Below, piece by piece: positions 17,124-25,799 of a stretch of 64,000 nucleotides of DNA. A model generated the notes under the pieces. That model was not told the origin of the DNA. It saw nothing but the letters and a program-made list of their open reading frames with translations, and did not search any database. Made by a program: the position numbers and the translations under genes. The stretch is from Rhodoferax sp. OV413 (GTDB lineage Bacteria > Pseudomonadota > Gammaproteobacteria > Burkholderiales > Burkholderiaceae_C), in assembly GCF_900104385.1 (NCBI RefSeq), contig NZ_FNJA01000001.1:966386-1030385 (forward strand), written 5' to 3'. How positions within the stretch are numbered: position 1 is the first letter of the stretch; each line of letters begins with the position of its first letter.

Positions 17124-18116
17124 TTACTCTAGCTTCAGGTTCTGCGTCTTCACGACGTTGCGCCAAGCGCGGTAGTCGGCTTCGATGAAATGGCCGAGCA
17201 GCGCCGGTGAGCCGGGCGCTGCATCCACCGCGTCGGCCTTGAAGCGGGCCACCACCTCGGGCATGGCCACCACCTGGTTGATGGCCGCGTTCAGTTGGTT
17301 GACGATGGCCGCGGGCGTGCCGGCCGGGGCCATCAGCGCAAAGTAGTTCACCACGTCGATGCCCGGGAAGCCGGCTTCGGCCATGCTGGGCACATCGGGC
17401 AGCGCGCTGGAGCGCTTGGCGCTGGTCACAGCCAAGGGCCGCACCCGGCCGTCCTTGATGAAAGGCAGCAACGCCGGGATGGTGCCGGTGACCAGCTGCA
17501 CATGGCCGGCCAGCATGTCCATGGTGGCCGGGGCCACGCCGCGGTAGGGAATATGGGTGATGAAGGTGCCGGTGCGGGCCTTCAGCAGCTCCAGCACCAG
17601 GTGGTTGACACCACCGGCGCCGGCCGAACCGTAGTTCAGCACGCCGGGCTGCTGCCGCGCCATGCGCACCAGCTCCTTCATGTCGCGCGCCGGCATCTGG
17701 GTATTGGTGGCCCAGACCAGCGGGCCGCTGGCGATCATGCCCACCGGCACAAACTGGGTCAGCGGATCGTAGTGGGCGCTGGGCATGGCCGCCGCCACCG
17801 TGGTGAACGGCGAGGCCACCAGCAGCAAGGTATAGCCGTCGGCCGGGGCCGCCGCCACCGCCTGCGTGCCGATGGCGCCCGAGGCGCCGCTGCGGTTCTC
17901 GACCACGAAATTGGCGCCCATCACTTCGCCGAGTTTTTGCGCCATCAACCGTCCCATGGCGTCGGTGCCGGCACCGGGTGCGAACGGTACGACGATCTTC
18001 ACCGGCTTGTCGGGATACGCCGGACGCGCATCCGCCGCCCAGCCACTTGCTACAGAAAACGTAGCTACTGCCGCAAGCAGTACCTGCGCCAACAGCCTAT
18101 TTTTGATAAATTTCAT
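17124..18116 (-). CDS. Bug-family (TctC) tripartite tricarboxylate transporter binding protein
   Basis: 330 aa. Mature-domain motifs YPDKPVKIVVPFAPG and the later NYGSAGAGGVNHL region are typical of Bug proteins, which bind carboxylates or related small molecules in the periplasm. No TctA/TctB membrane genes are adjacent, as is common for this expanded family. Located in the purine cluster, so a purine-related ligand is possible (inference). Its first 20 codons (MKFIKNRLLAQVLLAAVATF) are the reverse complement of a dispersed hairpin element, making the signal peptide repeat-derived. An ATG two codons upstream is possible. Confidence 0.9.
   Translation of the reverse strand: MKFIKNRLLAQVLLAAVATFSVASGWAADARPAYPDKPVKIVVPFAPGAGTDAMGRLMAQKLGEVMGANFVVENRSGASGAIGTQAVAAAPADGYTLLLVASPFTTVAAAMPSAHYDPLTQFVPVGMIASGPLVWATNTQMPARDMKELVRMARQQPGVLNYGSAGAGGVNHLVLELLKARTGTFITHIPYRGVAPATMDMLAGHVQLVTGTIPALLPFIKDGRVRPLAVTSAKRSSALPDVPSMAEAGFPGIDVVNYFALMAPAGTPAAIVNQLNAAINQVVAMPEVVARFKADAVDAAPGSPALLGHFIEADYRAWRNVVKTQNLKLE
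18058..18114 (+). repeat. Dispersed hairpin element, copy 4 (encodes a signal peptide)
   Basis: Plus-strand blocks CGTAGCTACTGCCGCAAG, CCTGCGCCAACAGCC and TATTTTTGATAAATTT align nearly end to end with the intergenic copy at 26841-26898. The tail complement supplies AAATTTATC (codons 2-4 of the Bug gene), with the ATG immediately outside. Confidence 0.8.
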
Positions 18117-18181
18117 GACCATCCCAAAACAATCGATGGGGCGGATTGTGTGGCGAAACCAAGTCAGCGGCGTGACACCGG

Positions 18182-18532
18182 CTAGCTGCCGCGGTAGGTC
18201 GAATAGCTCCAGGGACTGACCAGCAGCGGCACGTGGTAGTGCTGGCGGGTGTCGGCCACGCCGAAGTCCAGGCTCACTTTGTTCAGGAAGTTCGGTTCGG
18301 GCAAGGCCACGCCACGGGCTTTGAAATAAGCCGCCACGTCGAACACCAGGCGGTAGGTACCGACCTGCAGGGTGCTGTTGTCGAACAGCGGTGCGTCGGT
18401 GCGGCCGTCGGCATTCAGCAACAGGCTTTGTAACAACCGGCTGTTGTCGCCCTGGGTTGCATACAGCGCAACCGCCATGCCCGCCGCCGGGCAGCCGTGC
18501 ATGGTATCCAAAACGTGTGTGCTCAGTCCCAT
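18182..18532 (-). CDS. uraH: 5-hydroxyisourate hydrolase
   Basis: 116 aa, normal for HIUase (transthyretin-related protein). It converts 5-hydroxyisourate to OHCU, the step after PuuD. The signature STHVLDTMHGCPA is at the N-terminus, and the C-terminus YSTYRGS is the diagnostic family tail. The start is preceded by an AGGA ribosome-binding site. It is divergent from the GntR regulator, with a strong palindrome between them. Confidence 0.96.
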   Translation of the reverse strand: MGLSTHVLDTMHGCPAAGMAVALYATQGDNSRLLQSLLLNADGRTDAPLFDNSTLQVGTYRLVFDVAAYFKARGVALPEPNFLNKVSLDFGVADTRQHYHVPLLVSPWSYSTYRGS

Positions 18533-18567
18533 ACTTTTGTCCTCACATAATCAAACATTTATCAGTC

Positions 18568-18598
18568 CGCAAATTTGTATACAGTATGAAAATTTGCG
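18568..18598. promoter_or_regulatory. Palindromic operator candidate between uraH and gntR
   Basis: CGCAAATTT and AAATTTGCG form perfect 9-bp arms around a 13-bp centre that itself contains the palindrome TGTATACA (18576-18583). It is a good candidate site for the adjacent GntR/FCD regulator, controlling both divergent genes. A TATTAT box at 18600-18605 would place a transcription start at or next to the gntR ATG (18612), so that message may be leaderless. Confidence 0.6.
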
Positions 18599-18611
18599 CT
18601 ATTATCTTGTG

Positions 18612-19283
18612 ATGGAATCCACCACCACGAACACCAACACCATCGTTGAAGCCCTGACCAAAGCGATTGTGGAGCACAGGCTGCACCCGGGCACCAAGCT
18701 GGCCGAACAAAAACTGGCCGACCACTTTGGCGTCTCGCGCACCCTGGTGCGCCAAGCGTTGTTCCAGCTGTCGCAAAACCGCCTGATCCGCCTGGAGCCT
18801 GCGCGCGGTGCGTTCGTGGCAGCGCCCTCGGTGGCCGAGGCGCGGCAGGTATTTGCGGTGCGCCGCATGCTGGAGGCCGAAATGGTGCGGGCCCTGGTGC
18901 GCGACATCACGCCCAGCAAGATCAAAGCCTTGAAAGACCAGGCCGCCACCGAAAAAGCCGCGCTGAAGGACAAGGACCTGACCAACCGCACCGAGGTGCT
19001 GGGCAACTTCCACCTGCGCATGGCCGAGCTGCTGGACAACGATGTGCTGGTACAAATGATGGTCGAGCTGCTGTCGCGCTGCTCGCTGATCACCCTGATG
19101 TACCAGACCGACAACGCCTCTGAACACGCCTGCGACGAGCACGATGCGCTGATCCAGGCACTGGCCGCCAAGGACGAAGCCCTGGCCGTGCAAGTAATGG
19201 ACGAGCACCTGAAGAGCGTGGAAGCCGGCCTGACCTTCGACCGCAAGATTCCCAGCAACGACATCGCCATGGCTTTGGCCTGA
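18612..19283 (+). CDS. GntR-family (FCD) transcriptional regulator
   Basis: 223 aa. An N-terminal winged helix (about 5-75, KLADHFGVSRTLVRQALFQL) is followed by an all-helical FCD ligand-binding domain (about 85-210). Position, divergent from uraH and immediately upstream of puuE, makes it the likely local regulator of the purine catabolic genes, with a pathway intermediate as effector (inference). No ribosome-binding site is visible before the ATG. The puuE frame begins about 20 nt after its stop. Confidence 0.9.
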   Translation: MESTTTNTNTIVEALTKAIVEHRLHPGTKLAEQKLADHFGVSRTLVRQALFQLSQNRLIRLEPARGAFVAAPSVAEARQVFAVRRMLEAEMVRALVRDITPSKIKALKDQAATEKAALKDKDLTNRTEVLGNFHLRMAELLDNDVLVQMMVELLSRCSLITLMYQTDNASEHACDEHDALIQALAAKDEALAVQVMDEHLKSVEAGLTFDRKIPSNDIAMALA

Positions 19284-19302
19284 CTTGTGCTTGAGACAGC
19301 CC

Positions 19303-20250
19303 ATGACCGAGACATCCGCACCCTACCCTCGTGACCTCGTCGGCTACGGCCGCAATGTGCCCCATGCGCAATGGCCCAACCAGGCCAAGATCGCAGTCCA
19401 GTTCGTCCTCAACTACGAAGAAGGCGGCGAAAACAGCGTGCTGCACGGCGACGCGGCATCCGAAACCTTTTTGTCCGAGCTGATCACCGCCCAGCCCTTC
19501 CCCGACCGCCACATGACCATCGAGTCCATGTACGAATACGGTTCGCGGGTCGGCTCCTGGCGCATCCTGCGCGAGTTCGAAAAGCGCGGCCTGCCGCTGA
19601 CCATCTTCGGCGTATCCATGGCCTTGCAACGCCACCCCGAGCTGACCCAGGCCTTTGTTGACCTGGGCCACGAAATCGCCTGCCACGGCTGGCGCTGGAT
19701 CCACTACCAGAACCTGCCCGAAGCCACCGAGCGCCTGCACATGGAAGTCGGCGCCGAGATCATCCGCCAGATGACCGATGGCCAATGGCCGCAAGGCTGG
19801 TACACCGGCCGCGACAGCCCGAACACCCGCCGCCTGCTGGCCGACCAGGGCGGCTTTGCCTACGACAGCGACTACTACGGCGACGACCTGCCGTTCTGGC
19901 TGCCCACCACCAAGAGCGACGGCACGGTAGAGCCGCGCCTGGTGATCCCCTATTCGCTGGACACCAACGACATGCGCTGCGTGCAGGTGCAGGGCTTCAA
20001 CACCGGCGACCACTTCCTGCAGTACCTGAAAGACAGCTTTGACGTGCTGTATGCCGAGGGCGACGAAGCCCCCAAGATGATGAGCATCGGCATGCACTGC
20101 CGGGTGCTGGGCAAGCCCGGCCGCTTTGGCGCGCTGCAGAAGTTTCTGGACTACGTGCAAAGCCATGAGCGCGTATGGATCTGCCGCCGCATCGACATTG
20201 CCCGCCACTGGCAGCAAGTACACCCCTATCGCCCCGCCCCCACCGTTTGA
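19303..20250 (+). CDS. puuE: Allantoinase PuuE (polysaccharide-deacetylase fold)
   Basis: 315 aa from MTETSAPYPRDLVGYG; an in-frame TTG at 19285 is less likely. PuuE is the cofactor-independent allantoinase related to NodB deacetylases and opens (S)-allantoin to allantoate. Motifs include NYEEGGENS, HEIACHGWRW and RDSPNTRRLL. It lies 5 nt upstream of the uraD-allC fusion, so both are translated from one message. A classical amidohydrolase-type AllB is absent. Confidence 0.94.
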   Translation: MTETSAPYPRDLVGYGRNVPHAQWPNQAKIAVQFVLNYEEGGENSVLHGDAASETFLSELITAQPFPDRHMTIESMYEYGSRVGSWRILREFEKRGLPLTIFGVSMALQRHPELTQAFVDLGHEIACHGWRWIHYQNLPEATERLHMEVGAEIIRQMTDGQWPQGWYTGRDSPNTRRLLADQGGFAYDSDYYGDDLPFWLPTTKSDGTVEPRLVIPYSLDTNDMRCVQVQGFNTGDHFLQYLKDSFDVLYAEGDEAPKMMSIGMHCRVLGKPGRFGALQKFLDYVQSHERVWICRRIDIARHWQQVHPYRPAPTV

Positions 20251-20255
20251 TTTGC

Positions 20256-22019
20256 ATGGCACTGACGCTCGCCTTCCTCAACACCGCTCCCCAAGACGAG
20301 GTACTGCAGCAGCTGCCCGGCTTGTACGAGCATTCCCCCTGGATCGCGGCCAAAGCCCTGGAGGCCCGGCCGTTCCAGTCGCTCGCACAGTTCAAGCACG
20401 CCATGGTCCAGGTGCTGGCAGCCGCCGGCACGCAAGCCCAGCTGGACCTGATCCGCGCCCACCCCGAACTCGCCGGCAAAGCGGCAGAGCCGCTGACGGC
20501 CGAATCTAGCCATGAGCAAAACCAGGCCGGCTTGACACGCTGCACGCCCCAGGAGCTGGCCCAGCTGCAGCAGCTGAACGCCGACTACCTGGCGCGCTTC
20601 GGCTTCCCGTTCATCCTGGCGGTGCGCGGGCCACGCGGCACCGGCCTGCGCAAGCAGCAGATCATCGACACCTTTGTGCGGCGGCTGCGCAACCCGGCAG
20701 ACTTTGAACACGCCGAGGCTTTGCGCAACATCCACCGCATCGTCGAGATCCGGCTGAACGACGCGTTCGATGCGCACCCGGCGCTGGGCAACCTGGTCTG
20801 GGACTGGCAGGAAGAATTGAGCGTGCACACCGACCCCGGCTACGCCGAGCAAGGCCAGCTCACCGTCACCTACCTGACCGACGCACACCGCGCCTGCGCC
20901 GCCCAGATCGCCCAGACCATGCGCGACTGCGGCTTCGACACGGTGGCCATCGACGCGGTCGGCAACGTGGTGGGCCGCTACCACGCCGCCACGCCCGACG
21001 CCAAGACCCTGCTGACCGGCAGCCACTTTGATACCGTGCGCAACGGCGGCAAGTACGACGGCCGGCTGGGCATTTATGTACCCATGGCCTGCGTGCGCGA
21101 ACTATCCCGCCAAGGCCTGCGCCTGCCCTTCCACTTTGAAGTGGTGGGCTTTGCCGAAGAAGAAGGCCAGCGCTTCAAAGCCACCTTCCTCGGATCGGGC
21201 GCGCTGATCGGCCACTTCAACCCCGACTGGCTGGACCAGACCGACGCCGACGGCATCTCCATGCGGCAGGCCATGGCGCATGCGGGTTTGCGGCCGGAAG
21301 ACATTCCGGCGCTGCAACGCAAGCCGGCCGACTATCTGGGCTTTGTCGAGGTCCACATCGAGCAAGGCCCGGTGCTCAACGAGCTGGATATTCCGCTGGG
21401 CGTCGTCACCTCTATCAACGGCAGCGTGCGCTACACCGGTAAGGTGGAGGGCGTGGCCTGCCACGCGGGCACCACCCCGATGAACCGGCGCCGCGATGCC
21501 GCCACCGCCGTGGCTGAGCTGGCGCTGTATGTAGAGCAGCGCGCCGCCCAGGACGGCGACTCGGTCGGCACCATGGGCATGCTGCAGGTACCCAATGGCT
21601 CGATCAACGTGGTGCCAGGTGCATGCGCATTCAGCCTGGACCTGCGCGCGCCCAACAATGCCCAGCGCGATGCCCTGGCCAACGATGTGCTGGCCGCGCT
21701 GCAAAGCATTTGCGACCGCCGCGGCCTGCGCTACACGCTGGAAGAAACCATGCGCGCCGCGGCCGCGCCCAGTGCGCCCGCCTGGCAGCAGCGCTGGGCA
21801 CAGGCGGTGCAGGCACTCGGCGTGCCGCTGCACCTTATGCCCAGCGGTGCCGGCCACGACGCGATGAAGCTGCATGAGGTCATGCCCCAGGCCATGCTGT
21901 TCGTGCGCGGCCAAAACGCCGGCATCAGCCACAACCCGCTGGAGAGCAGCACCAGCGACGACATGCAGCTCGCCGTCGAGGCTTTTTCCCATCTCTTGAA
22001 CCATCTTTCCGTTCCATGA
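20256..22019 (+). CDS. Fused OHCU decarboxylase / allantoate amidohydrolase-type hydrolase
   Basis: 587 aa with two domains. Residues 1 to about 165 are UraD (OHCU decarboxylase): catalytic His69 lies in RAHPELAGKA. Residues about 175-587 are an M20-type hydantoinase/carbamoylase domain of the AllC (allantoate amidohydrolase) type: GSHFDTV, EEEGQRF, VHIEQGPVL and HAGTTPM supply the metal ligands and catalytic Glu. The two steps flank allantoinase (OHCU to allantoin; allantoate to ureidoglycine plus CO2 and NH3). N-carbamoyl amino acid hydrolase is the alternative reading for the second domain. The ATG of the next gene overlaps the stop. Confidence 0.9.
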   Translation: MALTLAFLNTAPQDEVLQQLPGLYEHSPWIAAKALEARPFQSLAQFKHAMVQVLAAAGTQAQLDLIRAHPELAGKAAEPLTAESSHEQNQAGLTRCTPQELAQLQQLNADYLARFGFPFILAVRGPRGTGLRKQQIIDTFVRRLRNPADFEHAEALRNIHRIVEIRLNDAFDAHPALGNLVWDWQEELSVHTDPGYAEQGQLTVTYLTDAHRACAAQIAQTMRDCGFDTVAIDAVGNVVGRYHAATPDAKTLLTGSHFDTVRNGGKYDGRLGIYVPMACVRELSRQGLRLPFHFEVVGFAEEEGQRFKATFLGSGALIGHFNPDWLDQTDADGISMRQAMAHAGLRPEDIPALQRKPADYLGFVEVHIEQGPVLNELDIPLGVVTSINGSVRYTGKVEGVACHAGTTPMNRRRDAATAVAELALYVEQRAAQDGDSVGTMGMLQVPNGSINVVPGACAFSLDLRAPNNAQRDALANDVLAALQSICDRRGLRYTLEETMRAAAAPSAPAWQQRWAQAVQALGVPLHLMPSGAGHDAMKLHEVMPQAMLFVRGQNAGISHNPLESSTSDDMQLAVEAFSHLLNHLSVP

Positions 22020-23275
22020 CCGCTATCAACGCTATCAACGCTATCAACGCTATCAACGCTTACGCCCCGCTCGATGCCTGGATTGACCAGCATTTCGATG
22101 AACAAGTCGCCTTTCTGCAAGCGCTGATTCGCGTCCCCACCGACACCCCGCCGGGCAACAACGCACCCCATGCCGACCGCGCCGCCGAGCTGCTCGAAGC
22201 CATGGGCCTAGCAGTAGAAAAGCACCCGGTACCGGCCGCCGCAGTAGCCGCCGCTGGCCTGCAATCCATCACCAACCTGGTGGTACGCCGCGCCTACGGC
22301 CCCGGCAAGACCATTGCGCTGAACGCCCACGGCGACGTGGTGCCACCGGGCGAGGGCTGGACCCACGACCCGTACGGCGCGGAAATCGCCGACGGCAAGA
22401 TCTATGGCCGGGCCACCGCCGTCAGCAAGGGCGACTTCGCCAGCTTCACCTATGCAGTGCGGGCGCTGGAATCGCTGGGCCTGCCTTTGAAAGGCGCGGT
22501 CGAGCTGCACTTCACCTACGACGAGGAATTCGGCGGCGAAGTCGGCCCGGGCTGGCTGCTGAAGAACAAGATCGTCAAGCCCGATCTGATGATTGCCGCC
22601 GGCTTCTCTTACCAGGTGGTCACCGCCCACAACGGCTGCCTGCAGATGGAGGTCACGGTACACGGCAAGATGGCCCATGCCGCCATCCCGACCAGTGGTA
22701 TCGATGCGCTGCAGGGCGCGGTGCACATCCTGAACAGCCTGTATGCGCAAAACGCGCTGTACCAGAAGGTCACTTCCGCGGTGGAGGGCATCACCCACCC
22801 TTACCTGAACGTGGGCACCATCGACGGCGGCACCAACACCAATGTGGTTCCCGGCAAGGTGGTGTTCAAGCTGGACCGCCGCATGATCCCGGAAGAAAAC
22901 CCGGTCGAGGTCGAAGCCAACATCCGGCAGCTGATCGCCGATGCAGCCGCCAGCCAGCCCGGCATCACGGTAGATATCAAGCGCCTACTGCTCGCCCATT
23001 CGATGCAACCCCTGCCCGGCAATGCGCCGCTGGTCGAAGCCATCCAGAAGCACGGCCTGGCGGTGTTCGGGGAGCCGATTCCCGCCACCGGTACGCCGCT
23101 GTACACCGACGTGCGGCTGTATGCGGCGGCCGGCATTCCTGGGGTGATCTATGGCGCCGGCCCACGCACCGTGCTGGAGTCGCATGCCAAGCGTGCCGAC
23201 GAGCGCCTGGACCTGGAAGACCTGCGCCGCGCCACCAAGGTGATTGCCCGCACCCTGGTCGATTTGCTCGCATAA
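22016..23275 (+). CDS. M20-family metallopeptidase/deacylase (ArgE/DapE type)
   Basis: 419 aa. Metal-site motifs NAHGDVVPPG (HxD) and YDEEFGGE, plus a dimerisation domain in the middle. The 4-nt ATGA overlap with the preceding fusion indicates translational coupling and a role in the same pathway. It is from a different M20 branch than the AllC domain, so the substrate may be a ureidoglycolate-type or N-acyl compound; I cannot say which. The N-terminus is odd: a 9-bp unit repeated four times encodes (Ala-Ile-Asn) repeats before the real domain starts. Confidence 0.85.
   Translation: MTAINAINAINAINAYAPLDAWIDQHFDEQVAFLQALIRVPTDTPPGNNAPHADRAAELLEAMGLAVEKHPVPAAAVAAAGLQSITNLVVRRAYGPGKTIALNAHGDVVPPGEGWTHDPYGAEIADGKIYGRATAVSKGDFASFTYAVRALESLGLPLKGAVELHFTYDEEFGGEVGPGWLLKNKIVKPDLMIAAGFSYQVVTAHNGCLQMEVTVHGKMAHAAIPTSGIDALQGAVHILNSLYAQNALYQKVTSAVEGITHPYLNVGTIDGGTNTNVVPGKVVFKLDRRMIPEENPVEVEANIRQLIADAAASQPGITVDIKRLLLAHSMQPLPGNAPLVEAIQKHGLAVFGEPIPATGTPLYTDVRLYAAAGIPGVIYGAGPRTVLESHAKRADERLDLEDLRRATKVIARTLVDLLA
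22022..22057 (+). repeat. Tandem 9-bp repeat, four copies
   Basis: The unit GCTATCAAC is repeated perfectly four times, three nucleotides after the start codon of the M20 gene. Because the unit is 9 bp, copy-number change keeps the frame and alters only the N-terminal length (AIN repeats). Confidence 0.95.
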
Positions 23276-23373
23276 CCCCATACACGTTTTGCATAGAGTA
23301 GGTAGTCTCCACGGGGACTATCGACCATGGCTTGCGTTAGGCTTACACACCTAATAAATCCACCGAGGACACA

Positions 23374-25686
23374 ATGGCTAAAGACATTTCGCCCGCAGAA
23401 ATGGCGCTGCGCGACGCAGCCCGCGAATACCACTGCACCCCTACCAAAGGGAAAATTTCGGTCAACGCGACCAAGCCACTGTCCAACCAGCGCGACCTGT
23501 CGCTAGCCTATTCCCCCGGTGTTGCCTACCCCTGCCTGGACATCGAGCGCGACCCCTCGCTGGCGGCCGAATACACCTCGCGCGGCAACCTGGTCGGCGT
23601 GATCACCAACGGCACGGCCGTGCTGGGCCTGGGCAATATCGGCCCGCTGGCGTCCAAGCCGGTAATGGAGGGCAAGGGCTGTTTGTTCAAGAAGTTCGCC
23701 GGCATCGATGTGTTCGACATCGAGCTGGCCGAGAACGACCCCGACAAACTGGTCGACATCATTGCCGCCATGGAGCCGACTCTGGGCGGCGTGAACCTCG
23801 AAGACATCAAAGCCCCCGAGTGCTTCTACATCGAGCAAAAGCTGCGCGAACGCATGAACATCCCGGTGTTCCATGACGACCAGCACGGCACGGCCATCAT
23901 CTCTTCCGCTGCCCTGCTCAACGGCCTGGAGCTGGTGGGCAAGAAGATCGAAGACGTGAAGGTGGCGGTATCCGGCGCCGGCGCGGCAGCCATTGCCTGC
24001 CTGGACGTGATGGTCGGCCTGGGCGTGCAACGCAAGAACATCTTTGCCTGCGACTCCAAGGGCATCATCTACCAGGGCCGCCCCGGCGGTTTTGACGCCT
24101 CCAAAGAGCGCTATGCGCAAGACACCTCGGCCCGGACCCTGGCCGACGCGGTCAACAACGCCGACGTGTTCCTGGGCTGCTCGGCCGCGGGCGTGCTGAC
24201 CGCCGAAATGGTCAAGACCATGGCACCCAAGCCCATCATCCTGGCGCTGGCCAACCCCGAGCCCGAGATCCGTCCCGAGCTGGCCAAGGCGGTGCGCCCC
24301 GACTGCATCATCGCCACCGGCCGTTCGGACTACCCGAACCAGGTCAACAACGTGCTGTGCTTCCCCTACATCTTCCGCGGCGCGCTGGATTGCGGCGCCA
24401 CCAAGATCACCGAAGCCATGAAGCTGGCCTGCGTGCGCCAGATTGCCGACCTGGCCAAGGCCGACATCAGCGAAGAAGTCGCCGCCGCCTACTCGGGCAA
24501 GGAGCTGGTGTTCGGCAGCGAATACCTGATTCCCACGCCATTCGACTCGCGCCTGATCCTGCGCATCGCACCCGCCGTGGCCAAGGCCGCCGAGGAATCC
24601 GGCGTGGCAACCCGTCCGATCAAGGACATGGAAGCCTACCGCCAAAGCCTGATGCGCTTTGTCTACCAAACCGGCATGTTCATGCGCCCGGTGTTCAGCG
24701 CCGCCAAGGCCGTGCCCGCCAATGCCAAACGCGTGGCCTATGCCGAGGGCGAAGACGAGCGCGTGCTGCGCGCCGCCCAGCTGGCGGTGGACGAAAACCT
24801 GGCCCACCCCATCCTGATCGGCCGCCCGGCCGTCATCGAGGCCCGCATCCTCAAGGCCGGCCTGCGCATCCGCGTCGGCACCGATGTGGAAGTGGTGAAC
24901 CCCGAGGACGACGCCCGCTTCCGGCAGTACTGGGAAACCTACCACCGCCTGATGGGCCGCCGCGGTGTGTCGCAAGACGTGGCCAAGGCTGCGGTGCGCC
25001 GCTCCAACACCACCATCGCCGCGCTGATGGTGCGCCTGGGCGATGCCGACGCCATGCTGTGCGGCCTGCTGGGCCGCTACGAAGGCCATCTGCAACACGT
25101 GCGCGACATCATCGGCCTGAAGAAAGGCGCCTCCGGCTTTGCCGCACTCAACGCGCTGATGCTGGAAAAGCACACTCTGTTCATCACCGACGCGTTTGTG
25201 AACGAAGACCCGACCGCCGAAGAGCTGGCCAGCATTGCCGTGATGGCCGCCGACGAGGTGTCGCGCTTCGGCCTGCCGCCCAAGGTGGCGTTCCTGTCGC
25301 ACTCCAACTACGGCTCGTCGGACCGCCCCTCGGCCCGCAAGATGCGCGCGGCCCACGAGCTGTTCAAGGCCATGGCGCCCGACATCGAGTCCGATGGCGA
25401 ACTGCAAGGCGACGCCGCCCTGTTGCAGCCCCTGCGCGAAGCCGCTCTGCTGGACGCCGAAACCAATTTGCACGGTGAAGCCAATCTGCTGGTCTGCCCT
25501 AACCTGGACGCTGCCAACATCCTGTTCAACGTGCTCAAGGTCACGGGCGGTAACGGCGTTACCGTCGGCCCCATCCTGCTGGGTGCGGCCGCATCGGCCC
25601 ACATCCTCACACCCTCGGCCACGGTGCGCCGGGTGGTCAATATGACGGCCCTGGCCGTGGCGAACGCGTCGACGTTCCGCAAGTAA
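23374..25686 (+). CDS. maeB: NADP-dependent malic enzyme with phosphotransacetylase-like domain
   Basis: 770 aa, the full-length MaeB architecture. A malic enzyme domain at about 1-430 oxidatively decarboxylates malate to pyruvate ([21 protein letters not shown](P) site VSGAGAAA). A PTA_PTB-like C-terminal domain at about 440-770 is regulatory, binding acetyl-CoA, rather than catalytic. A GAGGA ribosome-binding site precedes the ATG. A strong terminator follows, so it is a single-gene unit and not part of the purine operon. Confidence 0.96.
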   Translation: MAKDISPAEMALRDAAREYHCTPTKGKISVNATKPLSNQRDLSLAYSPGVAYPCLDIERDPSLAAEYTSRGNLVGVITNGTAVLGLGNIGPLASKPVMEGKGCLFKKFAGIDVFDIELAENDPDKLVDIIAAMEPTLGGVNLEDIKAPECFYIEQKLRERMNIPVFHDDQHGTAIISSAALLNGLELVGKKIEDVKVAVSGAGAAAIACLDVMVGLGVQRKNIFACDSKGIIYQGRPGGFDASKERYAQDTSARTLADAVNNADVFLGCSAAGVLTAEMVKTMAPKPIILALANPEPEIRPELAKAVRPDCIIATGRSDYPNQVNNVLCFPYIFRGALDCGATKITEAMKLACVRQIADLAKADISEEVAAAYSGKELVFGSEYLIPTPFDSRLILRIAPAVAKAAEESGVATRPIKDMEAYRQSLMRFVYQTGMFMRPVFSAAKAVPANAKRVAYAEGEDERVLRAAQLAVDENLAHPILIGRPAVIEARILKAGLRIRVGTDVEVVNPEDDARFRQYWETYHRLMGRRGVSQDVAKAAVRRSNTTIAALMVRLGDADAMLCGLLGRYEGHLQHVRDIIGLKKGASGFAALNALMLEKHTLFITDAFVNEDPTAEELASIAVMAADEVSRFGLPPKVAFLSHSNYGSSDRPSARKMRAAHELFKAMAPDIESDGELQGDAALLQPLREAALLDAETNLHGEANLLVCPNLDAANILFNVLKVTGGNGVTVGPILLGAAASAHILTPSATVRRVVNMTALAVANASTFRK

Positions 25687-25716
25687 GCCCCGACGCGGCG
25701 AGAAGCCACCCTCTTG

Positions 25717-25745
25717 AAAAGCGCACTTTTATAGTGCGCTTTTTT
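25717..25745 (+). terminator. Rho-independent terminator after maeB
   Basis: AAAAGCGCACT and AGTGCGCTTTT form an 11-bp stem around TTTAT, followed by a run of six T. Confidence 0.93.
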
Positions 25746-25799
25746 GTTTTGGCAGGCACCCTTTTTGCGGTAAGGTCTAAACACCTCTTTGGAGCCTCC

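Noticed and set aside
23300-23335. Hairpin-like TAGTCTCC...GGGGACTA before maeB considered as a terminator for the purine genes
   Set aside because: Imperfect stem, tiny loop and no T-run; left unassigned.
23503-25602. A 699-codon open frame on the minus strand opposite maeB
   Set aside because: His/Gly/Val-rich antisense shadow produced by high GC third positions; maeB on the plus strand has full domain support.
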